Of a stretch of DNA of 64,000 nucleotides, positions 35,701-50,700 are shown in pieces. The position numbers and the translations under genes are program-made. The stretch is from Chelydra serpentina (taxonomy: Eukaryota; Chordata; Testudines; Chelydridae), in contig JBAIAC010000033.1 in assembly GCA_037349315.1 (NCBI GenBank), positions 23,082,001-23,146,000 of the forward strand, read 5' to 3'. A model generated the notes under the pieces. The model made no database searches, was not told where the DNA came from, and saw nothing but the letters and a program-made list of their open reading frames with translations. The stretch's first letter is position 1. Each line of letters begins with the position of its first letter.

Positions 35701-38700
35701 CATTCTTCTGGCTCCAAACTATGGAGAACCTAGGGATATTGTTTTGTGGCTTAAAGAAGCTGGCAGCATAAAAGCTTAAAAATCTGTTTTTATCAATGGC
35801 GGCATGCATTTGACTGATTCCTTTACATTCCTCTGAGGAGGAGTTAACTCTGTCTACACTCTAAGCAACCTATACTCCTATCTAAATTGCCTGAGGTACA
35901 GACAAATTGCTTTGTGCAGAGTGAGGGGAGAGGGAGGAACTAGTCTATTTACCAGCCCTGCTTTGCAAAAATGAACTTTAATACGGTATCTTACTTAAGG
36001 GAAAATCCAGTGTCTGAATGATGACTCTCGCTCGTAGATGAGGGAGGGGTCCCATTCTCTTCCATGGAGGGCTGAGATGATGCTTCCAACGTGCTCCATG
36101 GATTATTCCCAGAAAAGAGCGGAGACTGAGGAAGGCAAAGCAAAGATTTCATTAAGGCAGATGACACTTGATTGCTGATGGAATAGATTTTGCTGTATTT
36201 TTCATTATTTGTCTTCATCATCTCACAAGACTGGTTAGCAGTAAGGGGGAAGCTTCGTGTTCTTTGGCTCTGTGCTTTTGCTACTGGACAGTGAAGTTCA
36301 GTGGCTTGTGAAGATAGTAAATCCAAGGAAATTTCAGGACTTGTGCTGTTGCTTCTCTTTGGACTAGGAGCAAGTGCCTCTTTGGGAGAGCAGGACCTAC
36401 TTAGGCTCAGAGTCTCGACTGTAACCACAGATGGAGTTGACTGTAGTTGTCTGTTATCAGAACCTTCATTGTAAGTGGCTTGGTTTAAATGAACTGCAGG
36501 TGATTCTGGCTCTTTTGAACTGGGAGAGTTTTCTTTCCAGACTGATGGCTTTGGGCTGGGAGAATTTTCTTTCCAGACTGATGGCTTTGGGCTGGGAGAG
36601 TCTTCTTTCCGGACTGAGGGCTTTGGGCTGGGAGAATTTTCTTTCCAGACTGATGGCTTTGGGCTGGGTTTTCTGTTTCCTTTTTCAGGTGACTGAGGAG
36701 CACTGAAAGTTTCAAAGGAGTTTATTCTCTGCTTTATTGATGATCCTCTGGGTGAGGCCCGGGATATACTGGAGCCCCGGTCTTTGCCAGAAACATTCTG
36801 GAGGTCAATGGAACTTTGATCTGCCCGTGAGTTGATATCTGAATTTCCTTTCTTCAAACCTTTTAGACTTTGGCGAAACCAGGCTGGTTTAGGTGCTACG
36901 GGAGGGCCCTTTTTCCCGGCGTCACTGTCATCTGATTTGTCTCCTTTTGAACCGTCTGCTTCTGCTTCTGATTGCTGCAGCAATACCTCTGCACAGCTGG
37001 GACTTTGATTTTCTACATTTGTGTTGTTGTTGGGGTCTAAGTCTAAGTGACTGCTTTCTTCACTCATAGTAGGATTAAACAAGCTTTTGATGCAATCAGA
37101 AATTCTAACCCAAGGGTCTTCTGCTGTAGTATCAAGACAGTAATCTACCCGTGGTTGTCTTCTAAGTACAGGTCTTTGTATTGATGAGATAGGATTCCCT
37201 GTGTTGTAGAAACAATTATTATACATAAGCTTTCTTTTCATTCCCTCCATATATCCCTTTCCATGCATTGCTAATGCTTCACTGCCTGTGGGCTTCTCTA
37301 CACTCAAGCCTCCAACCGATTATTTAAGGTTACAACTCTTAATCTAAAGTTCTGCTTCATTGTGGCAGAAGCCATCTTGTGCTGATATTGGATTTAGCTG
37401 CAAACCCAGGCTCTTTGGTGCTGGCCACTTCCCTCAAGGGACATGTAACCTCTACAGGTAACCCTCTCTCCTGACATACTGGGACACTGAAATCGTTGTG
37501 CATGCTACAGCACTGTCATGTTAAAATATAAGACTACATTTATATCATCTCAGTTACAGCAGATTGAACTAGCTGGTATCACAGCAGATAAAAAAAAGTT
37601 ATTCTTCCCCTTCTGCATTTTAAAGCATGTTCTTTAAATATTATCTCTCAGAGACCTCTCTTTGATTGATGTGTCTACATGTCTCTCCAAATGGATCTGT
37701 GCACTTTTCTGGAGTATACCATTTTCTCTTTGATGTAGGATGTTTTATATGTCATGGACTTATTAAACCTCTTGCTGACTATTGGTGCAGACAGGACAGT
37801 GGTGAAGGTTTGGGGGCGTTTTATGATGATTTATTTCAGTACAATGAAAAGAATAACTGCTCAGGAACTGTTGCCATTTTAAATACTACTAGCTACCATT
37901 TCACTAACAGAATCAACAGTGCATCAACTTCACGTCAATTATCTATATTACATGCTGTTTAGTTTCAAAACTATAAATCAAAAATGTCCTGTGGTACATA
38001 CTAAAAATAAAATTCAGTAACACTCAGTTTTTAATATAAACAAAGTATCATCTGAAAACAACTAGTGATTCCTGTACACCTATTACCATTTGTTCTCTTT
38101 AATAACAGACAACCCATTCATCTTCTTTTGGTGTCATTCACATTTCGAGTCAGAGGTAGTTAATGCACAATTGTGTAGAAATGTGTCTGTTCATCCAGTA
38201 ATTTACCGTTTTGCTGCAGTCTGTTTTTTAAAGATGGAATTGAAATGAATGCAAAACTCATTAACCCTGCTAAATATTTTATGCACTCCTAGAGGTTACT
38301 TTTGAAGCAAATGGAATGAAACACCTACCTGGGTTTGCTTTCCTCTCTTGGTCTCTGTCTGCTGACACTGCAGCTGAGTGTTCAGTACCTCTTGGTGTTA
38401 TAGAAGTTGCAGAGAGACTGTGGGTTATAACTGTTTTATTTCCCTGTAGCAGCAGGTCTCCTGCTTCCTGTGGAATAAACAGGAAATAGAACCATGTCAA
38501 AACGTAATTGCACAAACCACATATATGAGCATCTAGAAAAATGCTCTTCATTTTCTTGTTTTTAATCTGAGAATAAATATTAAACAGCAGAAAGACTGAT
38601 TTGTACTGTGCTCCATGAAAGGGAGCAAAATATTTGATGTGTGCATGTAAACACATTGGAAATTGTTTTTGTTAACATCTCAAATTTCGATGGGTTGTGT

Positions 38701-41700
38701 GTGTGTTGTGTACCACAACAAAGCAAGATATTGGCTGCTACAATTTTAGACTTCTAAAACCAGCAACACAGTGATCTCTTGCAAGTCAGCTAAGCGAAGA
38801 CAGAAAATGAACTGTCTAGCTTCTGTCTTTATTCTACACAGTGCTTTTCTTTGTGGGTCCTTTACAATTTTGTGTTTGGGGGTAATGAGCCTAATTCATG
38901 GCTGGAACTTCAAGACCTTTTTCCTCTTTTGTTCTTGGTTGGAAATGCAGAATGAGAGGTTCTGTTTGAGGTCACAGTAGCTGCTACTGAAGGCAGCCAT
39001 TAGCAGATGTATTACTATGTAACTTGTTAGACTGATCCCTCCCCCACACACCTCGATAAGGCAACACCCATCTTTTCATGTACTATGTATAAATATACCC
39101 GCTACTGTATTTTCCACTCCATGCATCTGATGAGGTGGGTTCTAGCCCACAAAAGCTTATGCCCAAATAAATTTGTTAATCTCTAAAAAGGTGCCACAAG
39201 GACTCCTCGTTGTTTATGTAACTAATGTCATAAAGTTACCATCTGCCAGAGCTCCAGTGTTACTCACAGGAATCATAAACAAGCAAGAGAGAGAAATTCT
39301 GAAACAAAAGTGAGATTATCCTGTAAACATCCAACTACCTGGCAATTCTTGAGCATTCTGACAGTGATGGGGTTCGCACTTACCCTTCACTATTCCAGGA
39401 TTACCTCTGTCAAGTCCCTGATCATTGCTGGCCTTGGTAGTCTCAATCTGGGCTCACTTTCTAAACACCTTCTGGATGGCAGCACCTTGTGTTCAGTCAC
39501 CAAGAATGACTTCTATCTTTTTAATATCGTGTTACCGAAACTCGCATCTCAGTGTGAGCTTATCCCTCACTTGAGACCACATCATAGTAGTGCAAATGGT
39601 TAGAATAATAATGAATGACTTTCATAGGGACAGAAAGTAAATTATCCTGATTCAAATTCATTTTAAGCATTCCAATGCAACTAGCTTTGTATCTTTCTTT
39701 CTTCCAGTTAGGAGCCTGGTCTTGTGTAACCCTGCACACCCAGATCTTCAACTGAAATGAAGAGGGAATTCTGGAACATACGACTGGATGCAACTGACTG
39801 TGTGCTCATGGCTGGTAGGGACTGTATCTACTTGCTTATTGACACAGTGCTAAGTACACTGCCAGTGCTTTATAAATAATCGTTGTGATCTGTAAAATAT
39901 TACAGTTTAAAGCACAGTCAAAATTTTAAATCAAATAATTTTGGCTTGAAAAAAGTAAGCTCACAATCTGCAGACACCACACACACACAACCATGGCCTC
40001 TACTTCTCAAATTGAGTAATACGACATGTTTGAGGAATAAAGGAAAATAGAGAATGGCACTAATAAATCTTTCACTTAATTATCTGAAATAAATTCTGAA
40101 AAGTAGTAACCTTGTTTTCCATGCAGCCACCTGCCTAAGAGACATCAAAAGTCTTTCCAAGGAATCTTTCTTTGACTGCACTAAATTTTGCTTAGTGCAT
40201 ATTGATCTCAGGATTTCTTTTTGTTCCCCTTATCACTGCAGAATCACACTTGCAGCTTAATAACCAAAAATTGCATTGTTTCTTGGCTCAAATAATTATT
40301 TGCTTTAAATGGGACCTCGAGAAGCTGTTTTTCCTTGTCTTAGCTGTTTTCTCCAACAAAACTGATTTTATAGTAGCTGTTGATGTGCATGCATATATTT
40401 CTACTGCACTCCATCTTAGATGATAGGAAAGAAGTCTCCTTATTTTAGATGCTAAGCGGAAATATACTTATTAGTTAGCTTTATGCTGTACTTTAGCCAA
40501 GGCCTTTACTGTTGTGTGGGTTTATTTTCATTGATCAGCCTTGAGCTAATGGTTGCTTAGTTTTACTTATTTCACCTGGCACTAAATTCTGTTAATTTCT
40601 ACTAGCTTATTACTAAACCCTGGGTAAATGGGTTCCTTTTTTTAAACAAACCACAACTCAGTTTCCACACAAACACATCACAGAACTCTTCACGCTCATG
40701 CAAATTCGCTTCTCTGCTTCTGTTAATTCTTTTGGGGGTAGGAGGAATGTACATCTGATTGTGTAGGGTAATTCACGTAGTTTTAAAAGACTTCAAAAGA
40801 GCTAAATTAATCAACAAATAGAAGAGAGCGTCCTTGGTTAGTTTAACCATATATCTAAAGAACGTAGGCCTTGTCTACATTAGGGATTTGGGGCAAACTG
40901 TTCCCACTGTTACTAATACCAGTGCATTTCCTCCAGTGAGCATGCTAGTGCGGTGACGGTGTCACATTATTGTTCTTGTCGTTTACGGCTCTCACTATTT
41001 ATTGAATGGCTTGGCTCTGAATTTGGTGTTGGGGAGTAACTATACCGACTTGACAGTAGAAGTGGTGCAGGCTCTCCCAATCCTGGCTTGCAGCCCACTG
41101 CTGTTCCAGTCCCGTTTGAGCAGAGACTGCCAAATGCTCTAAATGGCTTTGTACCAAGGAGGCACGTTCACTGGGGGACTCCAGCGAGCACTTCACATTC
41201 ATTCTGACTCCTGTCTGCGTTTGGATTTGACCACGGTTTTCCAGAAGTGAAGGACAAATGCATTACAGCACTCCTCTGCCTAGCGCCCCTCATTGGGGGG
41301 GGGGGAGGGGGTCCTATTTAGAATTGAGGTTCAAACTTCACTAACCGGATAACATATCACTTTACCGTCCGAATATAAGAAAATTCTAAATGATAAAAAA
41401 CCCTGTTGTTTTTCCTAAAAACCCTGAGAACTATGCAGGATTTGCCTCACCTGAACATTGGCAGAAGATGGGCTCCCATCATCTTGTAGCATAGGCTTCT
41501 CTTTCACGTCTGTGTTACACTGGTAAGTGTCTGTGCAGTCTTGTTTAAAATACTTTCTTGGTGGAGGTTTGGGCTTTGACGATGTAGGTTTTCTAACAAG
41601 AATCTCCATAGATTTTTTTATGTTCTGAGCGGGATGGCCTGCTTCATTGCCAGTGGGAGGGGAATTGTTCTCCAAACTGGTTCTGGACAATGAATCCAGC

Positions 41701-44700
41701 AAACCAGGCTGTCTGGTAATTGGTACATCAATGCTGTGTACTTTTGCCTTCATGTCAGCAAGCTGGTATGGGGTGCCATTACTGCAAGATGACCTGGGGT
41801 TGTAACAACTGTCACTGCTGGAACGGGTCATTAGTTTCTGAGATCTGCAGCTGCAATAAGCAGTGTTCTTCTCAATGTGTTTTTCATGCTGGTATCTGCC
41901 ATGCCAGCTAGTTTCCAGTCTTTTAACACCTATATCAGCAACATGATTAAAATATATAAAATGCAGCCTATTCCGTGATGAAAACACTCAGATACATTCA
42001 AAGCATTAGGGTTGTTAATCAAATCCACTGTAAAACGAACCCAGTTGAGTATAGCAATCTGATCAGTGTACCACAGTGAAATGGCGGGAAAGCATTTGTG
42101 GAGGCTTTTTAGATCAAGGAATCCTTATTTAATTGTGGGACATAAACAGTACTACACAGATATACTGTTCTCCTGTATAGTTCGCTGTTGGTTCAATCTA
42201 TTAACCCCATTTGAGAAAGAAAGGGAAGGCAAAATGTATCTCATATTATAAAGCATTGTGATAATAGCACTCCATTCTGGAACTTGACAAGTAGCCCTAA
42301 GGGGAACCTAGTGTGCCTTTGCCAACAAGGGAAATGGGATCTCGTCCCATCCATGGATAGGCTACATGTTAAACTAACACCACATTATGTATCTGCTGAC
42401 ATTGGGTCAGATAGCTTCAGCCAGTTAGGGGGGCTTAGAAACTCTGAACAAGCCCCAGAGGAAGTGAGCACAAAAAAATGTAATGGTTAAGAAAAGTGTG
42501 AAAGGAACATTATCTAGTCTGTTTCTGATAGGAAGTAAGTCAGAAACGGAAAGTGAAATCACAGTGAAAAAGTTTCAGTGGTGCAATCCCACTAAAGTTT
42601 GCACCTTTTTGAAAATGTTGCCCTTTGTCACCCATGCCGTACCTCGGGCGCCCAGCATCTGAGTCTGTCCCTTTACGTCAAGGATGCAGCTCTTCCAGGA
42701 GCCCATCAATGTTGCTCCATCAATTGAACAGAGAGTGTTACTCAGCCAGGAGGATGATAGGGCTGGGCACTGTCCACCCCTACAGCCAAACCTGTTGCCT
42801 CTGCAGCAGTCCCAGTGTGGGGATCAAACCCAAATGGCAGCGTATTTCTCTGGCTGTTCTTATCAGATAAACAGAAAATTCTTGTGACGCGCGTTAAAGG
42901 CTGTTTTTAGTCGTGAGCGAACAGAGGGCAGGGTGTGAACTACTGAGTACAGCAAGAAGAGGGAGGGAAGCCGGGGGGGTGCTACAAAGCATCAACTTCA
43001 CTGGGGTTGAGTTCCAGAATGTTTGGGGTATGTCTACACTGCAGCTGGGAACAAGCCTCCCAGTCTGGGCAGACAGACTCATGCTGACAGGGCTCAAGCT
43101 AGCATGCTAAAAATAACAGTGCAGACATCCTGGCTCAGACAGAGACTCCGACTAACAACCCGTGCTCAACACTACCACACCGAGCTCAGTCTCTGCCGTA
43201 GCTGCACCATCCACACTGCTGGTTTTAGTGTGCCAGCTCAAGCCCCCATAATGCAAGCCTGTCTACCTGAGCTGTAGTGTAGACATACAGTTGGAGGCCA
43301 ACCACGTGTCTTGAGCTTTTTACACCAGTCTCTGGCAGTATGTCTCAGGATGGACTTCAGTAGTACAGCTCTATGCTCTTTCTTCTTTCCCTTCTGCTCC
43401 AGGTTACTTGACTAGTCTAGTATCTCTGTCAACGCCAAGTCATACTGTCTCAGCCAGCTGAATGAATTCCCTTACCTTCAGTATTCCATTGTTGCCTCTC
43501 CCTTCCAAATCTGTTGTTTTCCACAGCTTGTGAAACAGCTTCCTTTAGCTGATGTTCAGATACCTATAAAATGTCGTGTCATTCTGGGTCTTGCAAAGCT
43601 CACCAAAAGATTGGTTCACCACACAACTCTCCATTCCTGCAAACCCTTTCTCACAAAAATAGTCCTTACTCAGGCAAGTGGTCTCAATGAAATTAATAGG
43701 CCTAAGCATGTGAGCAAGGATTACATGCATGAGGAAGGGTTTGCAGGCCTTTAATTAGTAATGTATAGTCAAGCCTCTGTATTGACAATCGAGATAAATG
43801 GGACATTTTTCAAGAATAAAGGGTAGCTTATCCATTGTACAAGATGCACAGTAAATAGGTCCAAGAAACTATTAGAAAACATTTCTGGGGAAAAAAATTC
43901 CAATAAGGACAAAACATTTATTCCATATCACTCAATATAATAGCAAGAATTGGCTGGGTAAAATTCAATCAAATCAAAATGCTGATTTTTAATTACATTC
44001 TGGGAGAGCGGCTTAAAATCAATACTATTGAGTTTCACATTCTATTCTTGGTGTCTATTTCATCTCTCCCGGTTCTTACTGCTCAATGAGAAGTTTCATT
44101 TGAATGAGTTTCAAATACTCTTGTTTTCTAAGAAGCATGTGTTGTATATCATTGTTTTGTTTCTTTACCTTGCTTATTCAAAGCACATGAACTCTCATGT
44201 AAGACACCGTCTCCACTGATCCTTGCACCTTATATATCTCTACACACAAGACAGCACACTATTTTGAATTTAAATATCTTGGGTGTGTATCTTACCCTAT
44301 ATCTTAGGTAAAACCAGAGTTACTGCATGTACATCGGCACGTTATTTGTCAAACTGATTTATACCAATTCTGCTACCAGTGTTAGGGTTAGTTTGTCAAT
44401 ATTTGCTTTATTCAAAATCAGAAAAATGTGGACTGCTACCTGTGGATCAGGGTGTCTGCTAATAATAATCTGCACAGCACCAGGACTGCAGTGGCTTAGA
44501 ACAGCATAAACTTCATTAAGTGTCGTATTTTGGACTGGTGCTTCATTAACTTCTATGATTTCATCTCCACACCTACAAAGGGATAAAAAAAAAAATCCAG
44601 CAAGAGGGGCAGACTTTACATTGTTACTTCTAGCATATTGTTTCATCATGACTGTGACTGTACAAGAAACATACATTCATGTGGTTGATCTTTGTTATGG

Positions 44701-47700
44701 TCACAGATTAAATTGGTGTGTTTCACTGGGTCCCTGCCCAGAAAATGGAAAGGGAATCAGCACTGAGACGTGACGTTTCCTCATTGGTGCATTCTCTGTG
44801 ATTCTGAATTCTCTGCACTTTCCACAGTGCACGTTTTGTATTCTAATGGCAGGACAGACAGAAAATGGCACAGAAGGCTGTCCTGTTGTGCTCTGTTTAC
44901 AGCCACAACTTCCTTCCTGCCTATAATGTAGCATTTCACTTCTTGTTTGTGAAAAGTCAACTACTTCTACTGAAAGGGCAGAAAGGACAGTAACAGTGCC
45001 TGAGACACAATCTGGGTGAGGTAATATCTTGTATTGGACCTACTTCCAATGAATGATATTACCTCACCCACTTTGTCTCTCTAATGTCCTGGGACCAATA
45101 ACACCGCTACATAATACAGTGTCTGTTCTTTCTATTAAAAGCAGAAGAGTAACTTTATTAATAATCAGCTTTTAGATACTAATTATTGGAAGCTCTGTCC
45201 ACTGTTGAACTCTCAGTCTTTCCTAATGAAATTCCAACCTGGCACAGCTGGGTACTATCGTGCCCTCTCTCCCCTCCGTCCCAAACACGCACATGGGTGC
45301 TGAGGGGTTCAAAGTTTCAATCCAAATGTTGCAGAACTTGTGGCATTTTCAGCTGAGTTTCCAGGTCTATTCGGGGTGCAGAACAGGTGTTAAAAATCCT
45401 TTGAGTTCAGCACAACTCTAAATACACACAATGTATCCGGTCCTCCTAACGTTATCCTCTGGTCATGAAGCCTCAAATCCGACGGGATAAATTTCTGTTG
45501 GTGTGGAAGGTCCCAGATGCAGCAAAGCTGTATTTCTATCATAGAGTAAGGGATAGAATTTGGGGAACGTGTGCAAGACCTCTGCAATGCCATCGGCACC
45601 CAGGAACACTCTGGGTGCACACAAGTATTGGGGAGGGGAGGGGAAGAAAGGGGCAGGGCCAGTGGATCAGTGACTATGTAGATCCTCTAGTCATTTCTCC
45701 CTGGAGCAGGGGTATAAACTGGCCCCAGAAATGATTCTTTCCATCAAGCCCATGTAAAGGCCCATGTACTGCAAGGCCCATTTACTTGAACTTTGTGTGG
45801 GAGAGAGGGCAGCATTTGGCCCCATGACAGACATTGTCAATATTTGTCAGTCTTAGTTTGATCCTCAATTTTCTCATGTATCTCTTTTCATTCTCAGTTC
45901 CTGTTTTCCTGGATTATAATCCCATTTCTTGCCAGCTCATCCCCATTCCTGTACATTGCAATACTTAGCCTCCTGCTTGGAGAGAGGAGAGCTCCATCTG
46001 AGATGACAGAGCTTATCTGGCAGGGGAATGTGAAACTTTCATTCTGAAAGGTTCTTTGATAAAAAACATTCAACATACCTGAGCCTCCCATCCATATGAG
46101 CCACAGAGCCTGGTGAGAGGGTATGGATAAATATTCCGGAAATGCATTGGGAGTGAGGGACACTGCACAAGCCAATGCCTAGACCAACGCCAGCTTCTGA
46201 AAGGGTTCATCAAAAAGATGCATAAGAAATGTGAACACCAAAATCATTTGGGAGTACTGTTGCTAAACAGTGGCCTCAGAACATGCTTGTTGAAAACAGA
46301 GCCATATCCTTGCGGTTATGCATTTTCCACATGCAAATGCAGGTGTTTTTGCATGTGTAAGGAGGATGCACACAAATGTTGCCAGCCACATTTGAAAACT
46401 TAGTTCACACCTTCATTGTTAGCATGTTACCGATAGAGTACAATGCAGCTTTATTTTGCAAAGGCTCTGTCATGCAAACTGTATCCCAAATCATTTTACA
46501 ATGAGAAATAATAACAGAGAGAGGGAGCAAAATTAAAAAGGAAATGTGGTTGTGTGTAGTCTGAAATTGTTCTTTTTTTTGTTTTCTGTGCAAAACACCT
46601 TTAGATTTGTAAGAACTCTTCCTCTTCACAGAAACAGCGGCCATTGAATTGATACAGAGTTGATGCAGCCTATTCAAGAGACGAGTCACACTTTTTTACT
46701 TGTGTTCTTTGTTTTGGTGCATCCTGTATTCTAAATGAAGTCATTCTTTCAATGTATGTGATTGATTTTTGTGTATGGAAAAACACAGCAGTTGGGGGAA
46801 GAGACAAAAGAAATGGCTGTTTTATAAAGCCCTGAATTTTCACACTGAAATAGAGTGTTTGTGTAACTAAGAATGAGAGTTGTGTAATGTGCTTAATTAA
46901 CTGAGTTTGAAGGCTCAGTGAGTGGTGTCTCAGAGGGATTTGCCTTGTAAAGGTGTGAGGAGAACTGAAAGTGTCAATCTAGTGTCTGAGTGGAACAATG
47001 GGTGAAAATATGGTAGGCAAAAGACAACAATTGATAGATAGCTTGGCAGGATATCATGGCAGGCACTGAGTCTGTATTAGGTGAGTTGAAAAAAAAATCT
47101 GTGCAAGCAGGGGAGGAATTAGGATAGAGTGAGGACAAACATGCAGAAAGTAAATGAGCCATCCATTTGTGAATCAATGTCTTGTTCCACGTATTCCTTG
47201 TTCAGTTTATTTTAGCACTTACCTTTGTTTAAGGAAACTTCCATTATGACCCTGTCATTGGGCTTTGTGGTGCTTAATGAGACGGCAGCACCATCTGAAC
47301 TGAAAGAGCTGTTTTCCTTGGTTATCCGAGTGCTGGAGCTCAGAGAACGATATAAGTGTGACGATAGGTAGCTAGAGGCAGAATAAGGGGTGCTAAGGCT
47401 TGTCCTGACTGTAAGGGTGAGGAGACCCTTTTTGGCCTGCTAGAAAGAAAAAACAATGAGTGGGCTGAGCTCACGGGCACCTTTTGCGTAAAGATAGAAA
47501 TTGTGCTGTGAGGAGAGTGCATAACCTTGAATTTTTGTAAAGCATCATAATGCGTTAATCCGTACATTGATTCTCCATTCAGTTCCAGAATTTCATCACC
47601 TGTTTTAAAAAGGAATAATTACACTGTTACTAATTGCTATTACCGAATTGGCAGAGAGACAACTATCCGAGAATGACCATGACTATCCGAGAATGACCAT

Positions 47701-50700
47701 GCCTTGAATGCAGTAATGCATGGAGATGAAAATATACCACCTACAGCACTGATTTCAGTGGGACCAGACAGCCCTTTAGTGAAATTAAAATGCTGCTATA
47801 AATATTATGTGCTCTAAATCAAATGTGTGAAAATTAAGTTAATGTTAGACTCCTCTCCAATACAGGAAATTATTAGATTTTTACATTTTCAGTATTGCCA
47901 ACTCTCGCAATTTTATCCTGACTAGATATGTTGGGTTGGGGCTTTTTTCGCTGCTTCATGAAAAAATAGGGTTGCCAACTGTCTAATCCAGGGGTCTCAA
48001 ACTCGCAACCTGCGGGCCACAGCCAATGTGGCCCGTGGGGCTCCAGCAGTTTTGGGACCAGGCATCTCCCTTGGCCCCACCTGCCGCCCCTGGGCCCTTA
48101 CCCCGCCCCCCACAGGTGATTTAAAATGGCCCGGAGGCCCCAGCAGCTCAGCGGAGTTGAGCGGTGTCTGCCTGCTCGCTCCACGTGTCTTCTGGCCCCT
48201 CCCTGCGGTGGCGGGGCGGGGCTGTGCCTCCGCGTGCTGCCCCCTCCCCAAGTGCAGTGGAGCTAAGGCAGGCTCCTTACCTGCCCTGGCAGAAGCCAGC
48301 ACATCCCTGCAGCCCCTGGAGGGGGACAGAGGTCTCCACGTGCTCCCCGAGCGCCAACTCTGCAGCTCCCATTGGCCAGGAACTGTGGCCAATGGACGCT
48401 GCAGGAGCGGAGCCTGCCTTAGCCCCACTGCTCTGCTGACTGGGACAGGAGCCGCCCAAGATAAGCGGGGCCAGGGGACTCCACGCACTGCCCCCTCCAC
48501 GCGCCGCTCCCGGAAGTGGTCAGCATGTCCCTGCAGCCCCTGGGGGCGGGGCGCAGAGGGCTCTGCACGCTGCCACTGCCTGCAGGCACCACCCCTGAAG
48601 CTCCAATTGGCCGGGAACTATGACCAATGGGAGCTATGGAGTCAGTGAGCGGAGACCCCTGCCCCCCTCCCCAGGGGCCACAGGGATGTGCTGGCCACTT
48701 CAGGGAGCGGTGCGGAGCCAGGGCAGGTAGGGAGCCTGCCTTAGCCCCGCTGCACCACCGGACTTTTAGCAGCCTAAAATCTCCCGGTTTAGCTTCAGTA
48801 GCCTCCGGGAAATAGAGCCCGATTCTGGGAGACTCTTGGCGAAACCAGGAGGATTGATAACCCTATGAAAAGAGGATAAAAGGCTGCCCACTCGCAAATT
48901 TTCCCTTTGTCAAAATGGCCACCATCTCCTACTACTACCCATAGGGCTGAAGCCAGCAAGATAGATAGAGTCTATCTGCCTGTGGCAATAAGGCTGCCCT
49001 TAATAAAGTTGACTGCCACCTCCTGTTTTGAATGAGACTATTCCTACAGGCAAAATGACTACCACTTTATGGCTCAGGGGACTAGACAGGACATATGGAT
49101 TGTAAGGGGCAGCAGAGACGCTGTGAAAAGTGGATGGGGGAGGGGAAGCAGGGCATTGGCGATAGCAGGCAGCAGATTTGTGTGTTCAGGGGGATGTGAG
49201 GGTACGAAGGACAGTGACGGGGTGGGAGATGGAGGGATGGAATGGCAGCTCCCCTAGCCTGGGGTAATGATGGGTAAAGGGAGCCCCCTCCAAACAGCCA
49301 GGGGAAGGCAGTGTCATAGTGTTGCTAACTCTCATGAACTGATCATGAGTCGCAGGATTTTGGCGCCTGTAGGAGGAGCGGTTGTGATGATGCCAGGAGC
49401 TCCTCCAATCGCATAATTTTCAGAGCAGGCATGGGGGCAGAGATCTGTGCAAGAGCCTTGGAGCTGAGGACACAGACCTGCCCTGCCACTGAGCTCTGCC
49501 TTATGTATAGCCCTAGAGCAGAGAGAGTGTCCTAGGGGAGGGGGAGTTGGGGAAGTGGTGCCACTGGGTCCCAGGCACAGACGTGTTGCTCTGGGGTCAG
49601 GGTAGTAAGAGGAAATGGATGGCAGTTCCCCTATCTTAGGGGTGAGGATTGGGTAAGTGGCATCTCCATCTGAGCACCCTGGGAGAGGCATGCATTTCTG
49701 TGGTCATTAAAGCTTGCCTTTTTCAGCTTGAAATGATCACATATCCATACTGGAAGAGGAGAAGAGGGGAGTTAAAACGTCGAAAGACACGCTAAACAAC
49801 ATGATCTGATTCTTTTTAAAACCCACCCTCCTGATTTGGGGGGGTCTGGCTGATTGATATTTGATCATTTGAGGGTGGCAATACTGCAGCTGAATGGCTA
49901 AAAACTTTGAAATTTCAGTGAAAAATGGGGTTTGGGGGGAAATAGCAAAAATATTTGATTTCCCCACTGCAGTCTTCTGCCTAGCTCTATTTACAGTGGC
50001 TAAAAAGGTAGTTGGGTCACTAGCGTCTCTTCTGAGATTGTAAACAGAGGAGCCATGCCAATTAGAATGTGGATATTTGTCATGCAGGCGATGAAACTAA
50101 ACTACCATCTCATTTCACAGCAGTCACCAAACAATCTTCAGGGGAAAACAACTTTCATTCACAACCAACCTGAGCTGGCTTTGACCCTTATGTCACCAAT
50201 CCCACAAGCAATCCGATCCTCTTTTGTTCTACATTTTAAATGTCGGTATTGCTTGTGTGCTAGAAATTTTTTAACACCCCAAACAATCATTCTAAATATT
50301 TTTCGTAGTAACTTCCTACCTTCTTGTAACCTTCCATCAGCAGCAGCAGCTCCACCTGGAAAGATGGTCTTTACATAGATACCAATGGGCCCGTAAATGC
50401 TGTCCTTCCCTCCAACAATACTGAAGCCCAACCCCTAAATTATGAAATAAGAATTAGTAAAATTGTAGGATGGATATTAATATGTTCATTACAAGATTTA
50501 AAACAAAGGTGGATAAAGTGATCCCCAACTTAAAATTTCGGTTAAATACCTTCTAAGTTCTTCTTTAAAAAAGTCACAAACAATTAAGTTGATACTATAT
50601 ATGCACTGCAATAGTAACGTCTAATGATTAGAGCATAGGATTAAGTTCCATATTCCTGACTCTGCCACTAACATAATATGTGGCCGTGGGTGAGTCATTT

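Noticed and set aside
35405..35809. 134-codon minus-strand and 95-codon plus-strand frames
   Set aside because: No acceptor/donor pair fitting IL16 phases and no recognised domain; probably old repeat.
47997..48648. 167- and 206-codon frames on opposite strands
   Set aside because: CpG-rich repeat core; both strands open and no conserved domain.
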